64,000 nt of DNA. Source: Mycobacteroides sp. CBMA 271. Its GTDB lineage: Bacteria; Actinomycetota; Actinomycetes; Mycobacteriales; Mycobacteriaceae. Positions within the stretch are counted from its first letter, which is position 1; every line of letters starts with the position of its first letter. The stretch is taken from NCBI RefSeq assembly GCF_009729205.1, contig NZ_VTHB01000004.1, positions 248,001 through 312,000 on the forward strand. Reading direction: 5' to 3'. A model generated the notes under the pieces. That model worked only from the letters and a program-made list of their open reading frames with translations. It was not told the DNA's origin and ran no database searches. The translations under genes were made by a program, and so were the position numbers. This document shows, piece after piece, positions 29,395 through 40,205 of this stretch.

Positions 29395-30458
29395 GATGAC
29401 GAGCCCTCGGCGCCGTCAACATTGGCCTCGTCGAATGTGGCCATCTGCGCCAGAGTAGCGGCGGCGGCCTGCAACACCGGTAGCGCGACGAGAGCACCGG
29501 AGCCTTCACCCAGGCGCATCTCCAGATCCAGCACGGGATCCAGCCGAAGGCGTTGCAGAGCAAGGGTATGCGCGGGTTCGGTGGAACGGTGCCCGGCCAG
29601 CCACCATTGCCGTGCCCCTGGTGCCAGCTGCTCGGCTACTAGCGCGGCAGCGGTCACCACTAGCCCGTCGAGCAATACCGGGGTGCGTCGCACCGCCGCT
29701 TGCGCCAAGAACCCGGTCATCGCCGCCAGGTCGGCGCCGCCCGCGCAGGTGAGCAGCGCCACCGGATCGGTACGTACATCCTTGGTTCGGCGCAGGGCAT
29801 CGCGGACCGCGGCGGTCTTGCGCGTCCATCCGGCATCGTCGACTCCGGTACCGCGGCCCACCACCGCGACCGGTTCGCTTCCGGTGAGCGCCGCCACTAA
29901 CACCGTTGCGGGCGTCGTGTTTCCGATGCCCATATCGCCCGCGATCAGCAGATCGGCGCCGCCATCGATTTCGTTGTCGGCCAACGCGATCCCGGTGGCC
30001 AGCGCGGCGTGAGTTTGCTCGGTGGTGAGGGCGTTCTCCACCGCAATGTTTCCGCTGGAACGGCGAATCCTGTGGGCGCCATGGTGTCCGGTCAGTGACG
30101 CCGCGGTGTCTACGGAGATGTCGACCACCCGCACTCCGGCCCCCGCTAGCGCGGCGAGCACGTTCACGGCCGCGCCCCCCGCGTCGATGTTTCGCACCAT
30201 TTGCGCGGTCACCGACGGGGGATAGGCGGACACTCCGCCGGCGGCCACCCCGTGATCACCAGCGAAGACCACCACCCTTGGTTTCTGGAATGTCACAGGG
30301 GGACACTGGTTTTGGCAGGCCGATATCCAGGTTGAGAGCTCTTCGAGTCGCCCCAGCGCGCCGGCCGGTTTGGTGAGCTGGCGTTGGCGGTTACGCGCGG
30401 CCTCGGCCATATCGGGATTGGGGGCCGTGATGGGGCTGAATCGCGGTGCCTCGCTCAT
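29391..30458 (-). CDS. cobT: Nicotinate-nucleotide:dimethylbenzimidazole phosphoribosyltransferase
   Basis: CobT makes alpha-ribazole phosphate for the lower ligand of cobalamin. The 355-residue protein shows the [16 protein letters not shown] block, [33 protein letters not shown], and the catalytic Glu near the C-terminus in [19 protein letters not shown]. Start overlaps the cobU stop and stop overlaps the cobS start. Confidence 0.96.
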   Translation of the reverse strand: MSEAPRFSPITAPNPDMAEAARNRQRQLTKPAGALGRLEELSTWISACQNQCPPVTFQKPRVVVFAGDHGVAAGGVSAYPPSVTAQMVRNIDAGGAAVNVLAALAGAGVRVVDISVDTAASLTGHHGAHRIRRSSGNIAVENALTTEQTHAALATGIALADNEIDGGADLLIAGDMGIGNTTPATVLVAALTGSEPVAVVGRGTGVDDAGWTRKTAAVRDALRRTKDVRTDPVALLTCAGGADLAAMTGFLAQAAVRRTPVLLDGLVVTAAALVAEQLAPGARQWWLAGHRSTEPAHTLALQRLRLDPVLDLEMRLGEGSGALVALPVLQAAAATLAQMATFDEANVDGAEGSSS

Positions 30459-31024
30459 GCGGGGGCTCCCTTGATGACCAGCGGCTGACCGGCCACCACC
30501 AGCAGCACCCGCGTGCAGCGCCTAGCGACGGCCTGATTCAGTGCGCCCAGCTGATCGGCGAAAAGTCGCCCGGACGCGGTGGCGGGCACGACGGTCAACC
30601 CAACCTCCGGGCTCACGATCACGAGGTCGGAGGAGTAGGTGGCGACGGCATGGACCAGTTCGTCGACATCGACGGTCACGGCCTCGGCTCCGGCATCCCA
30701 CGCGCCGCGCGCATCCATGACCGCTGTCAGCCAGCCGCCGAGATCGTCGATGAGTGTCGGTACCGCGGCGCCCGCGCGCAGCTCGCCGGCGATATCGGTC
30801 GTCTCGGTTGTCACCCAATGGTCGGGGCGTCGGGATCGGTGCGCGTCGACCCGCTGCGTCCATGAGACGTCATCGCGCACAGAGGACCCGGTGGCCAGGT
30901 ACCGGACGGGTCCGGTGGTCGGCAGCAGCGATTCGGCGAAACGCGACTTCCCCGAACGAATACCGCCGAGGACAAGGGTGGTCGTGGCAGGTGATGAGCC
31001 GCTTGCGCGAAGAGCGTCGGACAC
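30455..31024 (-). CDS. cobU: Bifunctional adenosylcobinamide kinase / guanylyltransferase
   Basis: The 189-residue protein phosphorylates and guanylylates adenosylcobinamide. It has a P-loop [17 protein letters not shown], a Walker B-like region [17 protein letters not shown] and the RYLATGSSV and [14 protein letters not shown] blocks, including the guanylyl-accepting His region. It heads the cobU-cobT-cobS operon. No cobalamin riboswitch is visible in the seven-base gap to the DUF3043 gene upstream on the same strand. Confidence 0.95.
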   Translation of the reverse strand: MSDALRASGSSPATTTLVLGGIRSGKSRFAESLLPTTGPVRYLATGSSVRDDVSWTQRVDAHRSRRPDHWVTTETTDIAGELRAGAAVPTLIDDLGGWLTAVMDARGAWDAGAEAVTVDVDELVHAVATYSSDLVIVSPEVGLTVVPATASGRLFADQLGALNQAVARRCTRVLLVVAGQPLVIKGAPA

Positions 31025-31031
31025 AGTGAGG

Positions 31032-31685
31032 CTAGACCGGCTCGCCGCGGTTCACCCGGGGACGTGGTGCGCGCATCTTGCGCATCTGCGATGCGCGGCT
31101 CGCGGCGTACCAACCCAATTTGAATCCGCCCTCGTCGCTGGCCGGGAAGCGTTCGGCCACACGTTTGTTCACGAGTCTGCCGACGAACACTCCGTCGACG
31201 ATCATGACGAGCATCAGCACCAGCATCGCCGGAGTCATCCAGATCTGAATCTGTGGGGACGGCACCGCGAACATGGTGAAGATCAGGAACAGCGCCAGCG
31301 GCATGAATAGCCCCAGCACATTGCGCCGCGAGTCGACGATGTCGCGGGCGAGCGCGCGCACCGGTCCCTTGTCGCGGGGCAGCAGGTACGCCTCGTCGCC
31401 GGCCATCATCTTTTCGCGGCTGTCGGACATCCGAGCGCGGCGCTCCGTGTTCTCCACCTTGCGTTCCGCGCGCGAGAGCTTCGGGCCACGCAGCGACTTG
31501 CGCCGCTGGCGGGCCTCGGAGCTGGTCAACGGCGCCGGGGCGATCGGTCCGCGGCGCTTGCCGGCATCGCGCTTCGGGGTGGGGCGGCCCTTTCCGGCCT
31601 GCGCCGCTGATGTGGCGTCCGTCTCACCGTGCGCGTCAGCAGCGTCGTTTTCGGAGGTGGATTTCTTTCGGCCGAGCAGATTCAC
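31032..31685 (-). CDS. DUF3043 membrane protein
   Basis: The 217-residue protein (Rv2206-type) has a long charged N-terminal region (about 1-110, rich in Lys/Arg/Ala, probably disordered or coiled). Then comes the DUF3043 core [27 protein letters not shown], two membrane helices (about 128-168), and a basic C-terminus. Function unknown. It is directly upstream of cobU on the same strand and may share its promoter. Confidence 0.8.
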   Translation of the reverse strand: MNLLGRKKSTSENDAADAHGETDATSAAQAGKGRPTPKRDAGKRRGPIAPAPLTSSEARQRRKSLRGPKLSRAERKVENTERRARMSDSREKMMAGDEAYLLPRDKGPVRALARDIVDSRRNVLGLFMPLALFLIFTMFAVPSPQIQIWMTPAMLVLMLVMIVDGVFVGRLVNKRVAERFPASDEGGFKLGWYAASRASQMRKMRAPRPRVNRGEPV

Positions 31686-31707
31686 ACGCCCAGATTATCC
31701 TGCGCGA

Positions 31708-32781
31708 ATGAGTCAGATTCTGGTGGCGCCCGACAGCTTCGGTGACACGCTCACCGCTACCGAGGCGGCGGTCGCCATCGCTGACGGCTGGAGGCGGACT
31801 CGGCCCGGCGATGTTCTGGTCCTCAGTCCGCAATCGGACGGGGGGCCAGGATTCATCGATGTGCTGGCCGCGCAGCTGCCGGCGGCCACTCGATACACGG
31901 CGCGTGTTCGCGGGCCACTGGACGAGGACGTCGATGCGGCCTGGCTGCGTGACGGAACTACCGCCTACATCGAATGCGCCCAGGCATGTGGGCTGCCGCT
32001 GCTCGGCGGGGCGCCGTCCGTCGACACCGCGTGGCAGGCCCACAGCACCGGCGTGGGACAGCTGATCGCCGCCGCCCTGGGCGATGGGGCGACACGGATC
32101 GTGGTGGGCCTCGGCGGTAGCAGTTGCACCGACGGGGGCGCGGGGCTCATAGCGGGTCTGGGCGGGACCGGCGAGGCGGGGATTAGGGAGGCACAGCGTC
32201 GGTTGATTACAACGGAATTGGTGGTCGCCAGTGATGTCGAGCATCCGTTGCTCGGTGCGGAGGGAGCGGCTGCGGTGTTCGGCCCGCAGAAGGGCGCCGA
32301 CCCGGACGCCGTGCGACGGCTCGAAGCGCGGCTCACCGACTGGGCCGCCCAGTTGGAGACCGGAACCGGTCGATCCGTGCGCGATCGCGCCGGAGCTGGG
32401 GCGGCCGGCGGGATCGGCGCGGCGCTGCTGGCACTAGGCGGCCGTCGTGAATCGGGAGCGCGGATTGTCGCCGAGCGCACCGGTCTCGACAGCGCCTTCA
32501 CGCACGCCGACCTGGTGATCACCGGCGAGGGCAAGTTCGATGACCAAACCCTGCACGGCAAGGTCGCCGGAGCGGTGGCAGCAGGTGCCGAGGCGTCCGG
32601 CACCCCGGTGCTGGTGCTGGCCGGGCAGGTGGCGTTGACCGCCGATCAGTACAAGCGGGCGGGTATCGCACGCGCGGAATCGATCACCCAGTTCGCAGGG
32701 TCCGTACAGCTGGCCATGGCGGACGCGGCCGGCCAGTTGGCCGGATTGGCGGCCAAGGTCGCACGTGAGGCCGATTTCTAG
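31708..32781 (+). CDS. glxK: Glycerate 2-kinase (GlxK/GarK family)
   Basis: The 357-residue enzyme phosphorylates D-glycerate. Visible family motifs are [16 protein letters not shown] at the N-terminus, [47 protein letters not shown] and [24 protein letters not shown] 31708 is chosen; the frame is open upstream over the antisense DUF3043 gene. It is divergent from that gene by 22 bases. The next gene is convergent, with three bases between stops. Confidence 0.9.
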   Translation: MSQILVAPDSFGDTLTATEAAVAIADGWRRTRPGDVLVLSPQSDGGPGFIDVLAAQLPAATRYTARVRGPLDEDVDAAWLRDGTTAYIECAQACGLPLLGGAPSVDTAWQAHSTGVGQLIAAALGDGATRIVVGLGGSSCTDGGAGLIAGLGGTGEAGIREAQRRLITTELVVASDVEHPLLGAEGAAAVFGPQKGADPDAVRRLEARLTDWAAQLETGTGRSVRDRAGAGAAGGIGAALLALGGRRESGARIVAERTGLDSAFTHADLVITGEGKFDDQTLHGKVAGAVAAGAEASGTPVLVLAGQVALTADQYKRAGIARAESITQFAGSVQLAMADAAGQLAGLAAKVAREADF

Positions 32782-32784
32782 CCA

Positions 32785-33141
32785 TCAGCTGGTGTGTGCA
32801 CGGCACGAGACCGTCACGTAGACGGTAGTGAAAACTGTTTCATCACTGGGGATTCCGGTGACATCGGTGGCGACGCATTGAGACAGCGGTGCATCCGCGA
32901 TGCCGTTCAGCTGCACCGAGTAGCCGTGTTCTTTCAGATGCTGCACGGTGGCGTCGGCGTTGCCGCCGCCACCGATGTTGTGCGCGCTCGCGAGATTCGG
33001 TGAGGCGAATGCCTGCAACGTCATCGCACCCGCCGCCATGACCGCTGCTGCAGAGAATTTGCCTCCCAACGCAAACCACCGCGACGTTGGTCTGTGCGAA
33101 TCCGGAGTCGAATGCTGGCGATGATCTCTGTGTGTTTGCAT
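32785..33141 (-). CDS. Small secreted protein under a copper-type palindromic operator
   Basis: The 118-residue protein has a His-rich cytosolic head (MQTHRDHRQHSTPDSHRPT), a signal helix (about 22-53, ending ASA before HN) and a short mature domain with VQHLKEHGYSVQLNG and two cysteines (SQCVATDV and VSCRAHT) that could form a disulfide. The start ATG lies inside the 25-bp inverted repeat at 33134-33186. A perfect -10 hexamer TATAGT ends seven bases before it, and no Shine-Dalgarno is present, so a leaderless mRNA is likely. Function unknown; metal response is inferred from the operator. Confidence 0.7.
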   Translation of the reverse strand: MQTHRDHRQHSTPDSHRPTSRWFALGGKFSAAAVMAAGAMTLQAFASPNLASAHNIGGGGNADATVQHLKEHGYSVQLNGIADAPLSQCVATDVTGIPSDETVFTTVYVTVSCRAHTS

Positions 33142-33186
33142 GACCACCACTATACCCCTGGGGGGTATAGTGGTGGTCATGCAAAC
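33134..33186. promoter_or_regulatory. 25-bp perfect inverted repeat, CsoR/RicR-type operator with divergent promoters
   Basis: Arms 33134-33158 and 33162-33186 are perfectly complementary around a three-base centre. The core is TATACCCC-TGG-GGGGTATA, the C-tract/G-tract palindrome form seen in CsoR and RicR copper-repressor operators. Each arm contains TATAGT followed seven bases later by ATG, on both strands, so the operator overlays two mirror-image leaderless promoters. Confidence 0.6.
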
Positions 33187-33277
33187 GATCACAACCAAAC
33201 ATGCATGAGAGATGGAACATACGAAGGATTGCACGCCATACGAATCGTATTCATATACGGGGTAGGGGTATTAGTGA

Positions 33278-33847
33278 TCATCCACCCTGCGGTGCGGGAA
33301 GCCCGTTGGTGCTGACTGCATACAGACGAGCATCAGATTCGCTGTAGAAAGTTCCGCTTACGTGTAGTCGCCCCGAGACCGTGGCCGCCACCAGGATCGG
33401 GTGGCGCACAAGCCGTTCGACCTGAATGGCAACGTTGACGACGGCGAGCTGGTCGGCATTGTCGAATCCGCTGGCGGCCGCGCCGACCCTGGCCACGTGG
33501 TGGTCGCGATAGGCGATCAGGGTCTCGCGCGCATAGTCGAGCCACCGGCAGACGGGGCTAGTGGGAGTATCGATCGATTCGGACAGGAGTGTTTTCATCG
33601 CACCGCAGTTTGAGTGCCCACACACCACGATCGAGCGCACGTGACGCTGGTTGACGGCGTAGTCCAGGACGGCGTCGACGGAGGCGTCGGCGGGATCGGT
33701 GGGCACCACGTTCCCCATGTTGCGGACGGTGAGCAGCTCGCCTCTGACGGCGGTTTTGGCGGTATGGACCACGACCGGCCCGTCTGAGCAGGCCAGATGC
33801 AAGGTGTCTGGATGTTCGGTGTCGTGTATATCGAAAAATGAGGTCAT
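33278..33847 (-). CDS. Beta-carbonic-anhydrase-like protein with altered active site
   Basis: The protein has 189 residues from ATG 33847; a TTG at 33910 would add 21. The zinc-site residues are present: C20 in HLACSDGPVV, H78 and C81 in VVCGHSNCGAMK, and the strand TVRNMGNVVPTDPADASVDAVLDYAV is typical. The Arg of the canonical CxDxR dyad is replaced: here the motif is C-S-D-G-P. In active beta enzymes that Arg holds the Asp off the zinc, so activity is doubtful. The N-terminal helices are also short. It lies downstream of the LpqS-like gene. Confidence 0.75.
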   Translation of the reverse strand: MTSFFDIHDTEHPDTLHLACSDGPVVVHTAKTAVRGELLTVRNMGNVVPTDPADASVDAVLDYAVNQRHVRSIVVCGHSNCGAMKTLLSESIDTPTSPVCRWLDYARETLIAYRDHHVARVGAAASGFDNADQLAVVNVAIQVERLVRHPILVAATVSGRLHVSGTFYSESDARLYAVSTNGLPAPQGG

Positions 33848-34010
33848 GGCGGGGTAGCCCCAATCGGGAAGCGGCGCATGCTCATGGACATGTGCTGGCC
33901 AGGTGGACAAACTCTTGGACGTGGGCGGCCCGTGGTACGCCGCGAACTGCAGATAGGCAGCCCGCGAACAGCGCCCGTGATGGCCTAAGCCAAGGCCTGG
34001 AATGTCCAGA

Positions 34011-34451
34011 TCAGCGTCGGATGATGCACAGATCGGTCAGCAGCACACGCCCTGACCGCCGTAAGGCCGCTCCCGTGACCCGTAACGGGGGGTCGCGAGA
34101 GATGCCAAAGAACAGCAGCACCGCAACGGCCGCGGCCACGATCGTCGTGACGACTGCCGCGGGAGTCCACACTTCGTTGTTTCCCCGCAGTGCTGCCGCG
34201 AGTCCGTCAACGCTCCGGCACAGGGCGGTGCGCACGGCGTTGTCGGCGTGCGCATGGTCGGCTGCCGTACTGAGGCCCGGCGTCGGTGAGTCGGCGATGG
34301 TTAGTGCGGCCAGGCTCAGATGATGGGCGGCCGGGGGTGCCGGATGCTTGCCGCCGGGCACGCAGTGCAGCATGGTCGGCAGCGCGACGAGCATGCCGAA
34401 GAACAACATCACCAGCGCGAAACGGCCGCGACCTTGCGCGCCAATCGCCAT
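34011..34451 (-). CDS. LpqS-like copper-associated membrane protein
   Basis: The 146-residue protein has an N-terminal hydrophobic helix (about 11-30, Met-rich), a His/Cys/Pro-rich segment (TMLHCVPGGKHPAPPAAHH), a second membrane helix (about 97-116) and a C-terminal RSGRVLLTDLCIIRR reminiscent of mycobacterial LpqS, a member of the RicR copper regulon. The cysteine after the first helix is not a good lipobox. A second C-tract/G-tract palindrome lies 24-44 bases upstream, and TACCGT ends seven bases before the ATG, again suggesting a leaderless start. The LpqS assignment is tentative. Confidence 0.6.
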   Translation of the reverse strand: MAIGAQGRGRFALVMLFFGMLVALPTMLHCVPGGKHPAPPAAHHLSLAALTIADSPTPGLSTAADHAHADNAVRTALCRSVDGLAAALRGNNEVWTPAAVVTTIVAAAVAVLLFFGISRDPPLRVTGAALRRSGRVLLTDLCIIRR

Positions 34452-34474
34452 GGCCGAACGGTATCACAATCACG

Positions 34475-34495
34475 CGATACCCCCTCTGGGTATCG
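34475..34495. promoter_or_regulatory. Second copper-type palindromic operator, upstream of the LpqS-like gene
   Basis: CGATACCC and GGGTATCG form an 8-bp perfect inverted repeat with a five-base centre (CCTCT). It shares the ATACCC/GGGTAT form of the operator at 33134-33186 and lies just upstream of the predicted -10 element of the gene at 34011-34451. Confidence 0.5.
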
Positions 34496-34640
34496 ATTGG
34501 GATCGGCGAGGCCCGCCGGGGGGTTGCGTCGTGGCTGGGGCATATATGTAGGAATAGCCGCACACGAGGTACCGTTGAGGTCATAAGACGTTTCCGATAC
34601 GGACGTCCGCCCGAGAGCTTCGACGCAGGGGAGATCCCAT

Positions 34641-35009
34641 ATGACTGTCCAAGACGAATCGACCGCCACCTCCACCGAGGAGACCCACGGTGCCGTCTTG
34701 ACCGATGCCGCCGCGGTCAAGGCCAAGGCGCTGCTGGATCAGGAAGGCCGCGATGACCTGTCGCTGCGCATCGCAGTTCAGCCGGGTGGTTGCGCGGGCC
34801 TGCGGTATCAGCTGTTCTTCGACGACCGCACCCTCGACGGTGACCTTGTTTCCGAGTTCGACGGCGTGAAGCTCACCGTGGACCGGATGAGCGCCCCGTA
34901 CATCCAGGGCGCCTCGATCGACTTCGTCGACACCATCGAGAAGCAGGGTTTCACGATCGACAACCCGAACGCCACCGGCTCCTGCGCCTGCGGCGATTCC
35001 TTCAACTGA
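34641..35009 (+). CDS. erpA: A-type iron-sulfur carrier (HesB/IscA/ErpA family)
   Basis: The 122-residue protein (Rv2204c-type) delivers Fe-S clusters to target enzymes. The three cluster cysteines are C51 in PGGCAGLRYQL and C115/C117 in GSCACGDSF. The hydrophobic VDRMSAPYIQGASIDFVD block is typical. Possible clients in this window are LipA and the Rieske protein QcrA. The stop abuts the stop of the convergent gene with no spacer. The symbol follows common usage; ErpA versus IscA cannot be separated here. Confidence 0.88.
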   Translation: MTVQDESTATSTEETHGAVLTDAAAVKAKALLDQEGRDDLSLRIAVQPGGCAGLRYQLFFDDRTLDGDLVSEFDGVKLTVDRMSAPYIQGASIDFVDTIEKQGFTIDNPNATGSCACGDSFN

Positions 35010-35552
35010 TCAGAACGCGTTGGCGCCGCGCATGTACGCGGAGCAGACATAGATCTTGCCGTCGTTGATCAGCAGCTCGGCCTGCCCCTGCGGGGTGTCC
35101 TTGCGCTTCTGACTTGACGCGGTGAACAACACCTTTAGCTGGTACTCGGAGAAGTACACGATCTTGTCGATCGACTTGACCGTCGCGGTCCCGAACGTGC
35201 TCACGAACTGTTGGGCGTTGGCGCGCACAATCGTGTCATCGGTGTCCTTGTCGCGCACCGCGTCATACAGTCCGCAGCCGGCGTTGCGTGCCAGCGTCAC
35301 GGTGTCGAATTTGGCCATCGCGTTCAGGTAGCCCTGGATCGTCTCCTGAATCTTCGCCTCGCTGGGGCGGTGAGACACACCGGAATTCTTCGTCAGGAAG
35401 CCGAGGAGCAACGCGAGCACTACCAACGTCGCTACGACGGCTGCGGGCGCAAGCCACCTGGGCGCCTTGCGCTTACGCTCCGGGTAGTCGACCGGGGGAG
35501 GCATGGGCGGTAGGCCCGGGTAGGGCACCGTCGAAAAACCTGGTTCAGCCAT
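35010..35552 (-). CDS. Single-pass membrane protein (Rv2203-like)
   Basis: The 180-residue protein has a Pro-rich cytoplasmic head (about 1-28), a basic stretch, one membrane helix (about 34-53) and an extracellular domain resembling DUF4878/NTF2-like lipoprotein domains: ETIQGYLNAMAKFDTVTLARNAGCGLYDAV, then ELLINDGKIYVCSAYM with a second cysteine for a likely disulfide. Function unknown. It faces away from adoK and abuts erpA tail to tail. Confidence 0.75.
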   Translation of the reverse strand: MAEPGFSTVPYPGLPPMPPPVDYPERKRKAPRWLAPAAVVATLVVLALLLGFLTKNSGVSHRPSEAKIQETIQGYLNAMAKFDTVTLARNAGCGLYDAVRDKDTDDTIVRANAQQFVSTFGTATVKSIDKIVYFSEYQLKVLFTASSQKRKDTPQGQAELLINDGKIYVCSAYMRGANAF

Positions 35553-35586
35553 TCGTCCAGGCTAGCAATCGGCAACAACCCGGAAC

Positions 35587-35603
35587 GCTTACGTTAGGTA
35601 AGC
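35587..35603. promoter_or_regulatory. Inverted repeat upstream of adoK
   Basis: GCTTAC and GTAAGC flank a five-base centre (GTTAG) in the 110-base spacer between the Rv2203-like gene and adoK. The size suits a dimeric regulator. No known consensus is matched convincingly. Confidence 0.25.
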
Positions 35604-35626
35604 TTCGGGGGTTGTCTTTCGACTGA

Positions 35627-36644
<1,018 letters not shown>

Positions 36645-38573
36645 CTACAACTCCACCGGGTAGTGCGGTTCTTGGATCTGCGGGCGCACCGACTGCTCGA
36701 CGAAGATCGCGTGCCACAGCATGAAGATCAGCACCGTCCAGAGCCTGCGGCTGTGATCGGCGACCCCGGCGGCGTGTTCGGTGAGCATCGCGCTCACCGC
36801 GTCCACGTTGATGAGGTGCCCGGTTTGGGTGGTGGCGAGCATCTCCCGGGCCCAGTCGTGCAGCAGCCCGTCGACGAACCAGTGCCTAATGGGCACCGGG
36901 AAACCGAGCTTGCTCCGGTGTAGGACATGCGCCGGCACAATGGGTTCGAGCGCCTTGCGGAGCGCGTACTTGGTGGTTTCCCGGGTGATCTTCTCTTGGT
37001 AGGGCAGCGTTGAGGCCACCTTGAAGACCTCGGGATCCAGGAACGGCACCCGCAGTTCCAGTGAGTTGGCCATCGTCATCTTGTCGGCCTTAACCAGGAT
37101 GTCGCCGCGCAGCCACGTGAACAGATCTACATACTGCATGCGCGCCACCGGATCCCAGCCGGCACACCGCTCGTAGAGGGCCGCGGTGACGTCCTGGTGG
37201 CCCCATTCCGGGCGGTAGTTCTTGAGCACCGCGCGCAGCTGCTCGTCGTCGAAGCTGCGAGCGTTTCCGTAGTAGCGCTGCTCCAGGGTCATCGAGCCGC
37301 GGCGCAGCAGGCTCTTGCCGCGTACCCCGTCCGGAAGGGCGGCCGACAGCCGGGCGGCGCCACGTCGCAGAGCACCGGGAAGGTAATCGAAAGGCTTGAG
37401 CGACAATGGCTCACGGTAGATCGTGTAGCCACCGAACAACTCGTCGGCACCCTCGCCGGAAAGCACCACCTTGACGTGCTTGCGGGCCTCCTTGGCAACG
37501 AAGTACAGCGGCACCAGCGACGGGTCGGCCACCGGATCGTCCAGATACCAGACGATCTCGGGTAGCGCCGAGACGAACTCCTCTTGGCTTACCACCTTCA
37601 CGACGTGCCGGGCACCGATCGCCTCGGCCGACTCCACCGCCACGTCCACTTCGGAATAGCCCTGCCGCTCAAAGCCTGTCGTGAAGGTGATGAGCTTCGG
37701 ATTGTGCCGAATGGCGAGCGCCGCGATGGCCGTCGAGTCGATCCCGCCCGACAGGAACGACCCCACCGTGACATCCGCGCGCATGTGCTTGGCCACCGAA
37801 TCGGAGAGCGCTTCGGTGATCTCGTCATACCGGGATTGACGGGTTGCGCGGGTGAACGGTTTCGCATCGAAGCGAGCCGGGAAGTATCGCGTGACGCGTG
37901 GCTCCTGGCCCGGGGCGATGCGGGCGTAGGAACCGGATTCGAGGCGATGGATCTCGGTGTGCAGGCTTTCGGGCTCCGGAACGTACTGCAGTGCGGTGTA
38001 GTGCTGCAGCGCCCGCAGATCCAGCTCGGTTCCGATGCCCAACTGGTCCATCAGGTCCAGCAGGCACTTCTTCTCGCTCCCCAGGGCGGTTCCGCCCGGG
38101 CCGGTCGCCATGAAAAGCGGTTTGATGCCGAACGGGTCACGCGCGCAGAACAACTCCCGCTCGACGGTGTCCCAGATCGCGAACGCGAACATGCCGCGCA
38201 GCCGGTGCAGCACGTCCACACCCCAGAAGTGATACGCCGCCAGGATGGCCTCGCCGTCGCCCTCGGTGGCGAAAACGGCGCCATGTTCCTCAGCGACCTG
38301 CGTCCGTATCTCCAAGTAGTTGTAGATCTCGCCGTTGAACACCAACACGTACCGGCCGGGGGAGTCGGCCGGGCCCCAGCGCAGCGGCTGATGCGAATGC
38401 GCGATGTCGATGATCGAGAGCCGGTTGAAACCGAACAGCACGTTCTCGTCGTGCCAAATCCCGGGTTCATCGGGGCCGCGATGGCGCATATGCACCATCG
38501 CCGCATCCACCGCCGGGCTATGAGATTCGAGGGAAGACCCGGGCGGGCCCAGCCACGCCACCAGTCCACACAC
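36645..38573 (-). CDS. asnB: Glutamine-dependent asparagine synthetase
   Basis: AsnB amidates aspartate using glutamine and ATP. The 642-residue protein starts MCGLVAWLG, giving the class II amidotransferase nucleophile Cys2, with HRGPDEPG and [12 protein letters not shown] in the glutaminase domain. The synthetase domain has the PP-motif [34 protein letters not shown] and [17 protein letters not shown]. It is divergent from ctaC (147-base spacer). In M. tuberculosis the same gene (Rv2201) lies between adoK and ctaC. Confidence 0.95.
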   Translation of the reverse strand: MCGLVAWLGPPGSSLESHSPAVDAAMVHMRHRGPDEPGIWHDENVLFGFNRLSIIDIAHSHQPLRWGPADSPGRYVLVFNGEIYNYLEIRTQVAEEHGAVFATEGDGEAILAAYHFWGVDVLHRLRGMFAFAIWDTVERELFCARDPFGIKPLFMATGPGGTALGSEKKCLLDLMDQLGIGTELDLRALQHYTALQYVPEPESLHTEIHRLESGSYARIAPGQEPRVTRYFPARFDAKPFTRATRQSRYDEITEALSDSVAKHMRADVTVGSFLSGGIDSTAIAALAIRHNPKLITFTTGFERQGYSEVDVAVESAEAIGARHVVKVVSQEEFVSALPEIVWYLDDPVADPSLVPLYFVAKEARKHVKVVLSGEGADELFGGYTIYREPLSLKPFDYLPGALRRGAARLSAALPDGVRGKSLLRRGSMTLEQRYYGNARSFDDEQLRAVLKNYRPEWGHQDVTAALYERCAGWDPVARMQYVDLFTWLRGDILVKADKMTMANSLELRVPFLDPEVFKVASTLPYQEKITRETTKYALRKALEPIVPAHVLHRSKLGFPVPIRHWFVDGLLHDWAREMLATTQTGHLINVDAVSAMLTEHAAGVADHSRRLWTVLIFMLWHAIFVEQSVRPQIQEPHYPVEL

Positions 38574-38720
38574 GCGGCCAAGTATGCAACATCACGGGGC
38601 GTTCGTCCCCACACCGGCCCCGTCGCAGCCCTGATGCGACGGTGTGGTCTACGCTGCGTAGTATTCGATTGCTGCCACTGGTCAGCGATGGATTCTGTAC
38701 CGAAACAGGAGGCTACAAAC

Positions 38721-39770
38721 GTGACGTCACGGTCCGGCTCACGGCCGTCCCTGCTGGCCACTGTGGTGCTGTTGGGCGCGGCGAGCTTCCTGCTCAGCGG
38801 TTGTAGCGTCCAGGAAGTACTGCGCTTCGGCTGGCCCGAGGGCATCACCCCCGAGGCCCATGACTACATGGCACCGCTGTGGACCTGGGCGGTCGTCGCC
38901 TCGCTGGTCGTCGGCGTCATCGTGTGGGGCCTGACCTTCTGGACCATCGCGTTCCACCGGCACAAGCCGGGCGACACCGAGTTTCCGCGTCAGTTCGGGT
39001 ACAACCTGCCGCTGGAGCTGGTCCTGACGGTGGTGCCGTTCCTGATCATCGCGGTGCTCTTCTACTTCACTGTCGTCGTGCAGAACCGGGTCATGCACAA
39101 GGACCCGAACCCCGACGTCGTCATTGATGTCACCGCCTTCCAGTGGAACTGGAAGTTCGGCTACCAGAAGGTTGACCTCAAGGACGGAACCCCCGTCTAC
39201 AACGGCGCCGATCCCGAGCGCAAGAAGGCGATGAGCTCCAAGCCCGAGGGCAAAGACGAGCATGGCAAAGAGCTCGTCGGCGCGGTGCGCGGACTCAACC
39301 GTGAGGACCGTACCTACCTGAACTTCGACAAGATCGAGACCATCGGCACCTCCTCGGAGATCCCGGTGCTGGTGCTGCCCAGCGGCAAGAGCATCGAGTT
39401 CCAGCTGGCCTCGGCCGACGTCATCCATTCGTTCCGCGTGGTGCCGTTCCTCTTCACTCGCGACGTGATGCCCGAGCCCAAGGCGAACAACTCCGACAAC
39501 GTCTTCCAGGTCAGCAAGATCCTGAAGGAGGGTGCGTTCGTCGGCCGCTGCGTCGAGATGTGCGGCACCTACCACTCGATGATGGCCTTCGAACTGCGCG
39601 TGGTGAGCCCCAACGATTTCAAGTTCTATCTGGATGCGCGTAAGGCGGGTAAGACGAACGCCGAGGCATTGGCGTCGATCAACCAGTCGCCGGTCTCCAC
39701 CACCACCAGGCCATTCGACGGCCGTCGCGGGGAGCTTGCCCCGGCGGACAACAACGCGGCCAAGAACTAG
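38721..39770 (+). CDS. ctaC: Cytochrome c oxidase subunit II
   Basis: The aa3 oxidase subunit that receives electrons through CuA. It has 349 residues; start GTG 38721 has a perfect AGGAGG eight bases upstream (38707-38712). A lipoprotein signal ends FLLSGC with Cys28. Two membrane helices follow (about 55-80 and 100-122). The CuA site is [14 protein letters not shown], with SFRVVPFLF earlier. A mycobacterial insertion rich in Lys/Glu lies around residues 160-200. It is first in a ctaC-ctaF unit. Confidence 0.96.
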   Translation: MTSRSGSRPSLLATVVLLGAASFLLSGCSVQEVLRFGWPEGITPEAHDYMAPLWTWAVVASLVVGVIVWGLTFWTIAFHRHKPGDTEFPRQFGYNLPLELVLTVVPFLIIAVLFYFTVVVQNRVMHKDPNPDVVIDVTAFQWNWKFGYQKVDLKDGTPVYNGADPERKKAMSSKPEGKDEHGKELVGAVRGLNREDRTYLNFDKIETIGTSSEIPVLVLPSGKSIEFQLASADVIHSFRVVPFLFTRDVMPEPKANNSDNVFQVSKILKEGAFVGRCVEMCGTYHSMMAFELRVVSPNDFKFYLDARKAGKTNAEALASINQSPVSTTTRPFDGRRGELAPADNNAAKN

Positions 39771-39785
39771 GCGAGGAGCGCAGCC

Positions 39786-40205
39786 ATGCATATCGAAGCC
39801 AGACTCTTCGAGATCCTCACCGGATTCTTCGCGCTGTGCACCGTGGTGTACGCGGTACTCACCGGGCTATACGCCAACGGTGGCGTCGAGTGGGCGGGAA
39901 CCACCGCCATGGTCATGACGACAGGTCTGTCACTGATCATCTCGACGTTCTTCCGTTTCGTGGCCCGGCGTCTGGACACCCGGCCCGAGGACTACGAGGA
40001 TGCCGAGGTCGCCGACGGCGCCGGCGAGCTGGGCTTCTACAGCCCGCATAGCTGGTGGCCGATCATGGTGGCCCTTGCCGCCGCCACCGCTGCCGTGGGT
40101 GTGGCGCTGTGGCTGCCGTGGCTGATCGCTGCCGGTGCGGTGTTCGTGCTCAGCGCGGTTGCCGGGTTGGTCTTCGAATATCACGTGGGCGCCGAGAAGC
40201 ACTAG
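39786..40205 (+). CDS. ctaF: Cytochrome c oxidase subunit IV (actinobacterial type)
   Basis: The 139-residue membrane protein has four hydrophobic helices with the actinobacterial subunit IV pattern: [80 protein letters not shown]. It follows ctaC by 15 bases and forms part of the bc1-aa3 supercomplex. Confidence 0.93.
   Translation: MHIEARLFEILTGFFALCTVVYAVLTGLYANGGVEWAGTTAMVMTTGLSLIISTFFRFVARRLDTRPEDYEDAEVADGAGELGFYSPHSWWPIMVALAAATAAVGVALWLPWLIAAGAVFVLSAVAGLVFEYHVGAEKH

Noticed and set aside
33094..33315. 73-codon plus-strand frame across the palindrome
   Set aside because: It starts inside the opposite gene, crosses the operator and overlaps the antisense carbonic-anhydrase-like end. No recognisable domain.
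35588..35606. IdeR iron box before adoK
   Set aside because: Only the first half (TTAGGTAAGC) resembles the consensus; the second half is G-rich and does not match.
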